Assembly (NCBI GenBank): GCA_014379405.1
Contig: JACMLU010000012.1
Span: forward strand, 124,001-188,000
Reading direction: 5' to 3'
Source: Flavobacterium sp.
GTDB taxonomy: Bacteria; Bacteroidota; Bacteroidia; Flavobacteriales; Flavobacteriaceae
DNA length: 64,000 nt
The position numbers and the translations under genes are program-made. The notes beneath the pieces are model-generated. The model was not told the DNA's origin. It searched no databases and saw only the letters and a list, made by a program, of their open reading frames with translations. Below, piece by piece: positions 43,294-51,558 of this stretch. Positions within the stretch are counted from its first letter, which is position 1. The number at the start of each line of letters is the position of its first letter.

Positions 43294-43301
43294 CAAATGT
43301 A
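43294..43301 (-). promoter_or_regulatory. Putative -7 box (TACATTTG) for the TauE gene
   Basis: Minus-strand TACATTTG, 17 bases before the ATG at 43276. Confidence 0.5.
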
Positions 43302-43362
43302 ATATAAGTTTATTGGTTTATTCGTTAATTTGTCTTCGGTTAAAAAAAATTAAACAAACACA

Positions 43363-43884
43363 ATGGATTCTACAAAAATATTGGAAATACTTGCCTATAC
43401 GTTACCTTCATTAATTACCGGAGGTGTCGCTTATTTTTTATTCAACTCTTATTTCAAAGACCAACAAAATACAAGACGCTGGTTGTTACAAAAAGACAAT
43501 CGAAAAGATACTTTGCCCTTGCGTTTACAAGCTTTCGAAAGAATGACTTTGTTTATGGAACGCATCAATCCAAGTCAACTTTTGATTAGAATCACTCCAA
43601 TTTCCGAGGATAAAAACGAATATGCCAACTATGTGATTGCACAAGTGGAGCAAGAATTCGAGCATAATTTAGCCCAACAAATCTATATTTCGGATGAATG
43701 TTGGTCTATCATTACTGCTGCCAAAAATGCCACGATTCAAATGATTCGTTTGGCAACCAAAAGCGAAAAAGTGGCTGATGCCAATCAATTACGAGAATTA
43801 ATTTTGAGTGATTTATTGGAAAAACAATCGCCAAGTAGTGCTGCTTTAGCTTTTATCAAAAATGAAGTGGGGCAATTGTGGTAA
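43363..43884 (+). CDS. Membrane-anchored protein of unknown function
   Basis: A 173-residue protein with one N-terminal membrane helix (ILEILAYTLPSLITGGVAYFLF) and a helical cytoplasmic part. KDTLPLRLQAFERMTLFMERINPSQL is strongly conserved-looking and resembles an uncharacterised family found next to Dph6-like genes in Flavobacteriaceae. The last seven bases overlap the next gene, so the two are translationally coupled and may be functionally related. No catalytic motif is visible. Confidence 0.7.
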   Translation: MDSTKILEILAYTLPSLITGGVAYFLFNSYFKDQQNTRRWLLQKDNRKDTLPLRLQAFERMTLFMERINPSQLLIRITPISEDKNEYANYVIAQVEQEFEHNLAQQIYISDECWSIITAAKNATIQMIRLATKSEKVADANQLRELILSDLLEKQSPSSAALAFIKNEVGQLW

Positions 43885-44615
43885 AAAAAGCCTTGTTTAA
43901 TTGGAGCAGCGGTAAAGATTCTGCTTTGGCATTATACAAAATAATGCAAAATAATGAATACGAAATCAGTTGTTTACTAACCAGTGTCAACCAACAGTTT
44001 CAACGTATCTCAATGCACGGCGTTCGGGTAGAATTATTAGAACAACAAGCAAAAAGTATGGGACTGCCACTGGAAATTATGCAAATTCCCGAGATGCCTA
44101 CGATGGAAGCGTATGAAACCGTGGTGCAAACAACCCTTTCCAAATTAAAAAAACAAGGAATTACTTATTCCATTTTTGGAGATATTTTTCTGGAAGATTT
44201 GCGAAAATACAGGGAAGATAAATTAGCCGAAATAGATTTCAAAGTTGTTTTTCCACTTTGGAAAATCCCAACCAAGGATTTAATTCAGGAATTTATTGCA
44301 CTAGGATTCAAGACTATTGTGGTTTGTGTCAACGAACGATTTTTAGACAAGAGTTTTGTGGGCCGGATTATCGATCAGGATTTTATCAATGATTTACCCG
44401 AAAATGTAGATGTTTGTGGCGAAAACGGGGAATTCCACACCTTTACTTTTGATGGCCCCATTTTTTCTAAACCCATTTCATTTGAAATTGGAGAAATAGT
44501 CTATCGCAAATATGAAAGACCCAAAAAAGAAGATTCTTCCAATACCGTTTGCGATACTTCGCCATCGGATGCATTTGATTATGGATTTTGGTATTGTGAT
44601 TTGGTGACAAAATAA
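43878..44615 (+). CDS. Dph6-like PP-loop ATPase (diphthine-ammonia ligase family)
   Basis: A 245-residue adenine-nucleotide alpha hydrolase. The PP-loop NWSSGKDSALALY near the N terminus is the SGGKDS variant of the Dph6/ATPBD4 family, and ISMHGVRVELLEQQAKSMG, YSIFGDIFLEDLRKYRED and the late VCGENGEFHTFTFDGPIF are family hallmarks. In eukaryotes and archaea Dph6 amidates diphthine on EF2. Bacteria have no diphthamide, so the substrate here is unknown. The start is GTG at 43878, seven bases inside the preceding gene; no in-frame ATG precedes the conserved motif. Confidence 0.88.
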   Translation: MVKKALFNWSSGKDSALALYKIMQNNEYEISCLLTSVNQQFQRISMHGVRVELLEQQAKSMGLPLEIMQIPEMPTMEAYETVVQTTLSKLKKQGITYSIFGDIFLEDLRKYREDKLAEIDFKVVFPLWKIPTKDLIQEFIALGFKTIVVCVNERFLDKSFVGRIIDQDFINDLPENVDVCGENGEFHTFTFDGPIFSKPISFEIGEIVYRKYERPKKEDSSNTVCDTSPSDAFDYGFWYCDLVTK

Positions 44616-44665
44616 ATTAGCATACTAACTAAAATATGATGTGAAATTATTATTATTTTGTTTTT

Positions 44666-45109
44666 TTAATTGAAATTGGAATCTTCCTTTTGGTATTCTA
44701 ATCCAGGTCCATCGCAGGCATTCCAAGAACTAGACAATGTAGTATCAGTTGCAAAATAAAGTTCTTCGTTTAGATTCCCATAACAGCTTCCTATGATCTC
44801 GCTGTTATTGGCATATAATAATTCCAAATACTTTCCGTCTTGATAATCAATCCTGGTATATGTTCCTACAGCTTTTGTTTCAACCGAGTTTCTAATTCTG
44901 TGTTTTTCAAATGTTCCGTCATTTTTGAACAAATAATATTCTTGCCATTCCATTGCGGTTCCAGTTCTAACTGAATTAATTATGCTCCCCGACATTTTTA
45001 CCAATGTCCATTTTCCATAATATTCGGCTGTAGTTGTTGCTTCTTCAGTGTCTTTTGTACAAGAGGAAAAAACAGTAAGAAAAGTGATAATAAGGGCAAG
45101 ACATTTCAT
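44666..45109 (-). CDS. Lipocalin-like lipoprotein
   Basis: From ATG 45109 (MKCLALIITFLTVFSS then Cys17) the product has 147 residues; an in-frame ATG at 45133 would add eight polar residues before the signal and is less likely. After the lipid anchor, TAEYYGKWTLVKMSG and YYLFKNDGTFEKHRI look like the beta-strands of the small lipocalin-like family common in Bacteroidetes. The end VGTYTRIDYQDGKYLELLY fits the same fold. Function is unknown. It is convergent with the Dph6-like gene. Confidence 0.7.
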   Translation of the reverse strand: MKCLALIITFLTVFSSCTKDTEEATTTAEYYGKWTLVKMSGSIINSVRTGTAMEWQEYYLFKNDGTFEKHRIRNSVETKAVGTYTRIDYQDGKYLELLYANNSEIIGSCYGNLNEELYFATDTTLSSSWNACDGPGLEYQKEDSNFN

Positions 45110-45195
45110 ATTTAAGTTTTTAGAGTTAACCATAAGATGCTTACAATTAGAAAAGGTTGCGTCAAAGTGTAACTATATTTTTGAAATGATAAAAT

Positions 45196-45741
45196 CTATC
45201 GTTCCTCATAAAGTTGAAGCAATTGCGTCACCGTATTCCAATTTCTGATGGTTGCCGTCACGTTCAATTTTTTCTCGATATATTTCTGGTCAAACCTTGT
45301 TTTTCCTGCGCCGACGGCATATTTAATATAAATCCTGTTCGCATCAATACTGGCTTCGTCGGGTTTAAATTGACTGATTCTCAAATCATTGATACTATCG
45401 CTTCGCAATACAGTAGAAATAAAAGCTACGTACAATTTTTTAATATCTAAATCTTTCTCTTTCAAAAAAGGATTATTCTTTAAACAGGCTTCTAAATCGG
45501 CTTTGCCAATAACCACGATAGGCACTTCGTGACCAAAAACCTTGAATATTTCCTGCTTAATTTTGAAACCAACGGCGGCAGGATTTTCTTCCTCGGTATC
45601 GACAAAAACATTTCCTGATTGGATATAGGTTTGCACATTTTGAAAACCAATGGCTTCCAAAGTTGTTTTCAAAGCCTCCATTTTTATCATATTGTGACCT
45701 GAAACATTTATGCCACGAAGCAATGCGAGATGAGTTGTCAT
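45196..45741 (-). CDS. DUF1697 family protein
   Basis: A 181-residue cytoplasmic protein of the DUF1697 family, recognised from LLRGINVSGHNMIKMEALK near the N terminus and VQTYIQSGNVFVDTEEENP, both characteristic. The end GAGKTRFDQKYIEKKLNVTATIRNWNTV is the second conserved block and should not be mistaken for a Walker A. The function of the family is not established. It is likely monocistronic. Confidence 0.85.
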   Translation of the reverse strand: MTTHLALLRGINVSGHNMIKMEALKTTLEAIGFQNVQTYIQSGNVFVDTEEENPAAVGFKIKQEIFKVFGHEVPIVVIGKADLEACLKNNPFLKEKDLDIKKLYVAFISTVLRSDSINDLRISQFKPDEASIDANRIYIKYAVGAGKTRFDQKYIEKKLNVTATIRNWNTVTQLLQLYEER

Positions 45742-45799
45742 TTTATTTATTTTTTGCGAAGATATTGTGTTTATAATTTAAGAGTCTTTATTTAGTCAA

Positions 45800-47053
45800 T
45801 TAATATTTTCTGATTGTAAATACGAATTTTGCCCCTTTTCCAATTTCAGATTCGACATAAATAGTACCTCCTAAATCTTCAACTATTTTTTTTACTGTAG
45901 CCAATCCTATTCCATTACCTTTTTTTCCAAAACGATCTTGGTTGGATACTACTTCAAATATTTGAAAAATAATTTCATAATCCTCTTTCAAGATACCAAG
46001 ACCATTATCTTCAACAGAAATTTTGTAAAAACCCTGTTCTTCAAGTATTTCAACTTCAATTTCGACAATTTCTTTATCATTATATTTTATTGCATTAGCT
46101 ATCAAATTAATCAATATTTGTTCTATTGCCGTTTTATTGGTTTTTATAGAATCAATATTAGATTCAAATGAAATGGAACAATTGTTTTTGAAAACAAAGA
46201 GACTTGAAATCTCTCTATTTAAAACTTCAATATTCACTTCTGTTTTATTATCCGTTACTATTTTATCTGTTTTACTGTATTCTAGCAGACCGTCAATCAT
46301 TTCTTTCAACTTGTCCGAAGAGCTCTTGATTAAAGATATAATTCCATGACCCTCTTCGTCAATTATTGTCTTATAATTATCCAAAAAAAGATCGGCAAGT
46401 CCCGATACGTTAGCCAACGGGGATTTTAAATCATGTGCCGCTATATAGGCAAATTTTTCTAACTCTAGATTCTTATCCTTCAGTTTTCCCATTATTTTTT
46501 CCATCTCCATTTTATTCAATCGCAATTCCAATAGCTTCATCGTCTGAAGTGAAAGTGCTTTCAAAGAACGAATTTGATTCTGAGTTAACTCTCTAGGCTT
46601 CTGGTCAACTACGCATAAAGTACCAATAGGCAAACCATTTTCAGCTATTAATGGAACTCCTGCATAAAACACAACATTTAATTCTCCTGTGACGGCTGGA
46701 TTATCATAGAAACGGATATCTTCTCTACTATCTGGTACAATAAAAATATCGCTGGGCAAATTTATAGCATGTCCACAAAAAGTATAATCTCTGTCTATTT
46801 CATTTGCTTCTATGCCAAAACGGGACTTATACCATTGACGTTTTTCATCTATAAAAGTAACAAGAGAAATAGGTGTACCACAAATTTCAGCTGCTAACAA
46901 TGCCATATTATCAAAATCCTCTTCAGGAAGTGTATCCAAAATTAAATAGGATTCTAAAGATTTAATCCTTTCTTCTTCGTTTTTATGCTTTTCAGGTTTA
47001 ATCATGCTTGGGGTATAATTTTTTGTTTCAACTTCTAAATAAATAGTTTCCAA
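45800..47053 (-). CDS. GAF-domain histidine kinase
   Basis: A 417-residue soluble sensor kinase. GAF is at about residues 35-185 (YLILDTLPEEDFDNMALLAAEI, DREYTFCGHAI-like region, NGLPIGTLCVVDQKP), as in many Bacteroidetes kinases that resemble phytochrome or redox sensors. HisKA has its H-box FAYIAAHDLKSPLAN (His near 207), then HATPase_c with NLIANAIKYND and GIGLATVKKIVEDLGG. No partner receiver is encoded nearby, so it presumably signals to a distant response regulator. The 323-base gap upstream has no gene. Confidence 0.9.
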   Translation of the reverse strand: METIYLEVETKNYTPSMIKPEKHKNEEERIKSLESYLILDTLPEEDFDNMALLAAEICGTPISLVTFIDEKRQWYKSRFGIEANEIDRDYTFCGHAINLPSDIFIVPDSREDIRFYDNPAVTGELNVVFYAGVPLIAENGLPIGTLCVVDQKPRELTQNQIRSLKALSLQTMKLLELRLNKMEMEKIMGKLKDKNLELEKFAYIAAHDLKSPLANVSGLADLFLDNYKTIIDEEGHGIISLIKSSSDKLKEMIDGLLEYSKTDKIVTDNKTEVNIEVLNREISSLFVFKNNCSISFESNIDSIKTNKTAIEQILINLIANAIKYNDKEIVEIEVEILEEQGFYKISVEDNGLGILKEDYEIIFQIFEVVSNQDRFGKKGNGIGLATVKKIVEDLGGTIYVESEIGKGAKFVFTIRKY

Positions 47054-47376
47054 TTAATTATTGTCATAAAATGAGAATCAATCCTTTTAGATAGTCGATT
47101 TTTAGAAAAATGATAAAAATATCAATCCGCAAAACTAACTTTTTTTTTATTTCTACCTTTTTATTCACTAATTTTTAAGTTAATTTTAATATCCGAAAAA
47201 CCTTTAAAAAAAATTGAATTTAAATATTGTACCACCAATTTCTGCAATGTCAATTAATTTATAATTCAAATTAGCGTTTTTATCATATATAATTACGTTC
47301 AATCAAATAATTTCCAATAATAAATTCTTAATTTTGATACTGACAATAAAAACTTTATTAACTTAAATCACACAAA
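47054..47376. other. A/T-rich divergent intergenic region
   Basis: Separates the GAF kinase from the divergent porin gene. It contains no reading frame of interest. The only signal I can support is the TAATTTTG box at 47329. Confidence 0.5.
47329..47336 (+). promoter_or_regulatory. Putative -7 box (TAATTTTG) for the porin gene
   Basis: Exact TAnnTTTG match, 40 bases before the ATG at 47377. Confidence 0.5.
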
Positions 47377-47907
47377 ATGAAACTACTAAGAACATTCTTT
47401 TTTGCAATATTTATTTTTTTAGCAGGGCATTCAATACATGCACAAGGTTGGGGAATTCGTGGAGGAGCCAATTTTTCTACCTTATCTGATAGTGATGTCA
47501 AAAGCCAAACAGGTTTTTACGGTGGGTTATACAAGCAATTTGGGATAGTGCCAAAATTACTTTATATTCAGCCTGAACTACAATTTTCCAGCCAAGGATT
47601 TGAAACTGAAACGGGTAGTACTGATTTAAACTACATTCAAGTTCCCATTCTTGCCAGACTATATGTATTGAAACTTTTTAGTTTTGAAACAGGTCCTCAA
47701 TTTGGTTTTTTGATAAGTGACAAAACAAGTGGCCCCATAAACCCGGATTATAACACATTCAATACTTCTTGGGCCTTTGGAATGTCCATTAATTTACCCT
47801 TAGGATTATTCATTGATGGTCGTTACATAACTGGATTAAGTGAATTGACTGAAAATACTAGTTCCAAAAATCAAGTTATTCAAGTTGGTGCAGGAATTAG
47901 ATTTTAA
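47377..47907 (+). CDS. Outer-membrane beta-barrel (porin family) protein
   Basis: A 176-residue secreted protein. The signal peptide MKLLRTFFFAIFIFLAGHSIHA is followed by strands with alternating hydrophobic residues: GWGIRGGANFSTL, FYGGLYKQFGIV, YIQPELQFSS, NYIQVPILARLYVLK and LGLFIDGRYITGLSEL. It ends with the strand VIQVGAGIRF, with a C-terminal aromatic residue as required for barrel assembly. The length fits an eight-stranded barrel (PF13568 type). Such proteins are small pores or adhesins; no substrate is predicted. A strong terminator follows. Confidence 0.85.
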   Translation: MKLLRTFFFAIFIFLAGHSIHAQGWGIRGGANFSTLSDSDVKSQTGFYGGLYKQFGIVPKLLYIQPELQFSSQGFETETGSTDLNYIQVPILARLYVLKLFSFETGPQFGFLISDKTSGPINPDYNTFNTSWAFGMSINLPLGLFIDGRYITGLSELTENTSSKNQVIQVGAGIRF

Positions 47908-47958
47908 TCAAATTAAATCCGTCTGTCATCGTTTAAAATTAATTGAGATAGACTAATA

Positions 47959-47995
47959 AAAACTCCGAAATCACATAGATGACTTCGGAGTTTTT
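47959..47995. terminator. Terminator after the porin gene
   Basis: AAACTCCGAA and TTCGGAGTTT with flanking A and T runs form a stem with a loop of about 15 bases. It also rules out the earlier in-frame ATG (47979) proposed for recG. Confidence 0.8.
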
Positions 47996-48014
47996 AATTT
48001 CCCAAACAAAAAAC

Positions 48015-48022
48015 TATCTTCG
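48015..48022 (+). promoter_or_regulatory. -7-like box (TATCTTCG) four bases before recG
   Basis: Resembles the lpdA box TAAATTCG and ends four bases before the ATG at 48027. Use of this box would produce a leaderless mRNA, as also inferred at 36280. Confidence 0.35.
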
Positions 48023-48026
48023 CAGT

Positions 48027-50162
48027 ATGCAGCAAAACCTACTAGAAACTCCCATTGAATACCTCAAAGGCGTCGGTCCAAACCGTGGCACTTTGCTGCG
48101 CAAGGAATTGGGAATCCACAAGTATGGCCATTTGCTCAATTTTTTCCCTAATCGCTACATTGACAGAACGCGGTATTACAAGATAAACGAATTACAGAAC
48201 AATGTTGCCGAAGTCCAAATCATCGGCAAAATTATCAATGTAAAAACAGTAGAATTTGGTAAAAACCAGAAAAGATTAGTCGCCACTTTTGTCGATGATA
48301 CGGGACAAATGGAACTCGTTTGGTTTCAAGGCCACAAATGGATTCGGGAGAGTTTAAAACTCAATGAAATATGCGTGATTTTCGGAAAATGTACCTCTTT
48401 CGGGAATACTTTCAATATGGCGCATCCCGAAATCGAGCTGATGACAGAACACGAGGAAAGCCTGCGCTCGGCAATGCAACCCGTTTATCCTTCGACCGAA
48501 ACTTTGGCCAATCGTGGAATTTCGAATCGAGTAATCAATAAAATGATGCAGCAATTGTTCTTGGAAACCCAAGCCAAATTCTCCGAAACCATGCCCGATT
48601 ATTTAACAGCCGAATTAAAACTGATTCCGAAAAATGCGGCTTTGTTCAACATACATTTTCCCAAAAGCGCCGAAGCTTTGGCGAAAGCCCAGTTCCGATT
48701 GAAATTCGAGGAATTGTTCTATATTCAATTGCAATTAATTACCAAAAACCTGATTCGAAAGCATAAAATCAAAGGACATCCGTTTACAAAAGTGGGTGAA
48801 TATTTCAATGATTTTTATAAAAACCACCTGCCTTTTGAATTGACCAATGCCCAAAAAAGAGTCATCAAGGAAATCCGAATCGATATGGGCAGCAACGCCC
48901 AAATGAACCGATTGCTGCAAGGCGATGTGGGTTCGGGAAAAACAATCGTGGCCTTGATGAGTATGCTTATAGCTTTGGATAACGGCTTTCAATCCTGTTT
49001 GATGGCTCCAACGGAAATCTTGGCAAATCAACATTTCAATGGCTTGTCTGAATTAGCTAAAGAACTGTATATCAACATAAAAATACTGACAGGTTCAACC
49101 AAAATTGCAAATCGAAGAATCATTCACGAAGAACTCGAAAACGGCAGTTTACACATTCTAATTGGCACGCACGCTTTGTTGGAAGACAAGGTAAAATTCC
49201 AAAACTTGGGCTTGGCCGTGATTGACGAGCAACATCGTTTTGGAGTGGAACAACGCTCGAAATTGTGGAAGAAGTCCACCCCTAACCCCTCCAATGGAGG
49301 GGAACATATTCCGCCACACGTTTTGGTGATGACCGCCACTCCTATTCCGAGAACTTTGGCAATGAGTTTGTATGGAGATTTGGATATTTCGGTGATCGAC
49401 GAATTGCCGCCGGGACGAAAACCCATTCAAACTGTACATCGATTTGACAGCAATCGATTGAAAGTATGGAAATTCATTCGAGACGAAATAGCCATTGGAA
49501 GACAAATTTATATTGTGTATCCGCTAATTGAAGAATCGAAAACCATAGATTTCAAAGATTTGATGGACGGTTACGAAAGCATTTCCCGTGATTTTCCATT
49601 GCCACAATATGCTATTTCTATCCTGCACGGAAAAATGAAACCAGCAGACAAAGATGCTGAAATGAAACGCTTTGCAGAAGGCAAAACCAATATTATGGTC
49701 GCCACGACCGTGATTGAAGTGGGTGTGAATATTCCCAATGCCAGTGTAATGATTATAGAAAGTGCGGAACGTTTTGGATTATCCCAACTCCACCAACTTC
49801 GAGGTCGTGTGGGCCGTGGTGCCGAGCAAAGCTATTGCATCTTGATGACAAGCCACAAATTGAGTGCCGATAGCAAAACCCGAATGGAAACGATGGTAGG
49901 AACCAATGACGGTTTCGAAATAGCCGAAGTAGATCTCAAACTCCGAGGTCCGGGCGATTTGATGGGAACGCAACAAAGCGGTGTTCTGAATCTACAAATT
50001 GCAGATATTGTTCGTGATAGAGATATTTTACAATTAGCCCGTAATTATGCCTTACAAATCCTGAAAGACGATGCGCCAATGCAAAAGCCAGAAAATGCTG
50101 TTTTGAGAGCGACTTATATTGAATTAACCAAAAAGAAAAACATCTGGAATTATATTAGTTAG
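48027..50162 (+). CDS. recG: ATP-dependent DNA helicase RecG
   Basis: Branch-migrating helicase that remodels stalled forks. From ATG 48027 (MQQNLLETPIEYLKGVG) the product has 711 residues. The wedge domain contains VAEVQIIGKIINVKT; motif I is GDVGSGKTIVAL, motif II VIDEQHRFGVEQ, motif III MTATPIPRTLAMS, then TTVIEVGVNIPNAS and QLHQLRGRVGRG. Between motif II and III the segment STPNPSNGGEHIPP (about 416-429) is encoded by a palindromic insert at 49279-49305 that most RecG proteins lack. Function otherwise looks intact. Confidence 0.95.
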   Translation: MQQNLLETPIEYLKGVGPNRGTLLRKELGIHKYGHLLNFFPNRYIDRTRYYKINELQNNVAEVQIIGKIINVKTVEFGKNQKRLVATFVDDTGQMELVWFQGHKWIRESLKLNEICVIFGKCTSFGNTFNMAHPEIELMTEHEESLRSAMQPVYPSTETLANRGISNRVINKMMQQLFLETQAKFSETMPDYLTAELKLIPKNAALFNIHFPKSAEALAKAQFRLKFEELFYIQLQLITKNLIRKHKIKGHPFTKVGEYFNDFYKNHLPFELTNAQKRVIKEIRIDMGSNAQMNRLLQGDVGSGKTIVALMSMLIALDNGFQSCLMAPTEILANQHFNGLSELAKELYINIKILTGSTKIANRRIIHEELENGSLHILIGTHALLEDKVKFQNLGLAVIDEQHRFGVEQRSKLWKKSTPNPSNGGEHIPPHVLVMTATPIPRTLAMSLYGDLDISVIDELPPGRKPIQTVHRFDSNRLKVWKFIRDEIAIGRQIYIVYPLIEESKTIDFKDLMDGYESISRDFPLPQYAISILHGKMKPADKDAEMKRFAEGKTNIMVATTVIEVGVNIPNASVMIIESAERFGLSQLHQLRGRVGRGAEQSYCILMTSHKLSADSKTRMETMVGTNDGFEIAEVDLKLRGPGDLMGTQQSGVLNLQIADIVRDRDILQLARNYALQILKDDAPMQKPENAVLRATYIELTKKKNIWNYIS
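49279..49305. repeat. Palindromic insert inside recG
   Basis: CCCCTCC and GGAGGGG flank AAT, giving a short, GC-rich palindrome inside the reading frame. It encodes about nine residues (TPNPSNGGE). Its composition is unlike the surrounding codons. Confidence 0.7.
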
Positions 50163-50354
50163 TGAATCAAATTGTACGCTGATAAAACGGATTTCTTCAT
50201 AAAGACACTGTTAAAACGATTATTTTTAAATTTATATTAAACCAATTATTTTTTTTTCAGTCTTATAGAATCGTGCTTTTTTTAGTATTAAATTTCATTG
50301 TTAATCAGTTGTTAAATAATTGACAAAACCACCATTTTTCCAAATCCTATAACC

Positions 50355-50362
50355 TAATTTTG
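50355..50362 (+). promoter_or_regulatory. Putative -7 box (TAATTTTG) for the RND efflux genes
   Basis: Exact TAnnTTTG match, 54 bases before the adaptor ATG at 50417. A TTG occurs upstream at 50320, but at a longer than usual distance. Confidence 0.45.
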
Positions 50363-50416
50363 TCTTTTTTGTAACCCAAAAATTAAGAAATCAAATATCA
50401 CTTTTCAATTCAATTT

Positions 50417-51475
50417 ATGAAAGTAAAAAATCTAATCTACGCCTTATTATTTATCACAATTGGCGGTTTTATAGCCTATCGAATAGTCTCTAACAAGAGT
50501 AAAAATGAAGAATCTAAAAAATTTGGTGATAAAGGTACTCCAACTATTGTAACTGGAATTGTTATAAAAACTAGCACTTTTGATAATAATTTATCTTTGT
50601 CAGGATCTATTGAAGCCAATGAACAAATAGAAATTCGCAGTGAAGTTTCCGGAATTGTTGAAGGGATTTATTTTACAGAAGGAAGTTATGTAAATAAAGG
50701 CCAAATCCTTTTCAAAGTAAATGATATTGAATTAAAAGCACAATTAAGACAAGCTTCTACCAAAGAAGGTTTGACTGCTGAAAACGAAAGAAGAGCCAAA
50801 CTACTACTACAAAAAGAAGCGATTAGTCAGGAAGAATTTGATGTTGCTAGAGCAGATCACTCTTCGGCTCAAGCCCAAACTCAATTAGTAAGAGCCCAAA
50901 TTGCCAAAACATCTGTAAAAGCTCCTTTTTCCGGAAAAATTGGTTTACGCTCTATTTCACCTGGAACCTATATCACTCCTTCTATTTTGGTCGCAAAATT
51001 GGTTAATACCAGTAAAATAAAAATCACATTTTCTATTCCTGAAAAATACGCTACACAAGTAAAATCTGGTTCTATTATAGATTTTACAGTTTCAGGATCA
51101 ACCAAAGTTTATACTGCAAAAATATATGCTATTGAGCCAGAAGTTGAAGTATCAACTCGTACTTTGCAAATTCGTGCGATTGCCGATAATACTGATGGAA
51201 AACTTTTTCCGGGAACTTTCGCAGATGTGAAATTGCCTTTAGCTATTATTAAGGATGCTATCGTTGTACCTACAGAAGCAATTGTTCCTGTCCAAGATGG
51301 TAAAAAAGTTTTCATTTCAAATATGGGTAAAGCCAAAGAAGTTATGGTGGAAGCAACAACAAGAACCGATGCCTCTATCTTAATCCTTTCTGGATTAAAA
51401 GCTGGAGATACCTTGGTAACTAGTGGTGTGATGTCATTAAAAGATGATGCTCCTATAAAAGTTAAAGTAAAATAG
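50417..51475 (+). CDS. RND efflux periplasmic adaptor (membrane fusion protein)
   Basis: A 352-residue adaptor linking the RND pump to an outer-membrane channel. An N-terminal membrane anchor (LIYALLFITIGGFIAYRIV) lacks a lipobox. The lipoyl domain begins LSGSIEANEQIEIRSEVSG and continues with GSYVNKGQILFKVND; the alpha-hairpin covers about residues 115-165; the second lipoyl half has VKAPFSGKIGLRSISPGTY; then beta-barrel and membrane-proximal domains to VTSGVMSLKDDAPIKVKVK. It is followed by the pump gene after 83 bases, as expected for such operons. Confidence 0.93.
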   Translation: MKVKNLIYALLFITIGGFIAYRIVSNKSKNEESKKFGDKGTPTIVTGIVIKTSTFDNNLSLSGSIEANEQIEIRSEVSGIVEGIYFTEGSYVNKGQILFKVNDIELKAQLRQASTKEGLTAENERRAKLLLQKEAISQEEFDVARADHSSAQAQTQLVRAQIAKTSVKAPFSGKIGLRSISPGTYITPSILVAKLVNTSKIKITFSIPEKYATQVKSGSIIDFTVSGSTKVYTAKIYAIEPEVEVSTRTLQIRAIADNTDGKLFPGTFADVKLPLAIIKDAIVVPTEAIVPVQDGKKVFISNMGKAKEVMVEATTRTDASILILSGLKAGDTLVTSGVMSLKDDAPIKVKVK

Positions 51476-51558
51476 ATTTTAATACTACAAAGATTCGAGT
51501 ATTAGAAAGAATCTGAACTCCAAAATCTTTTTATAAAGTCAAAAAATAATAAATCATA

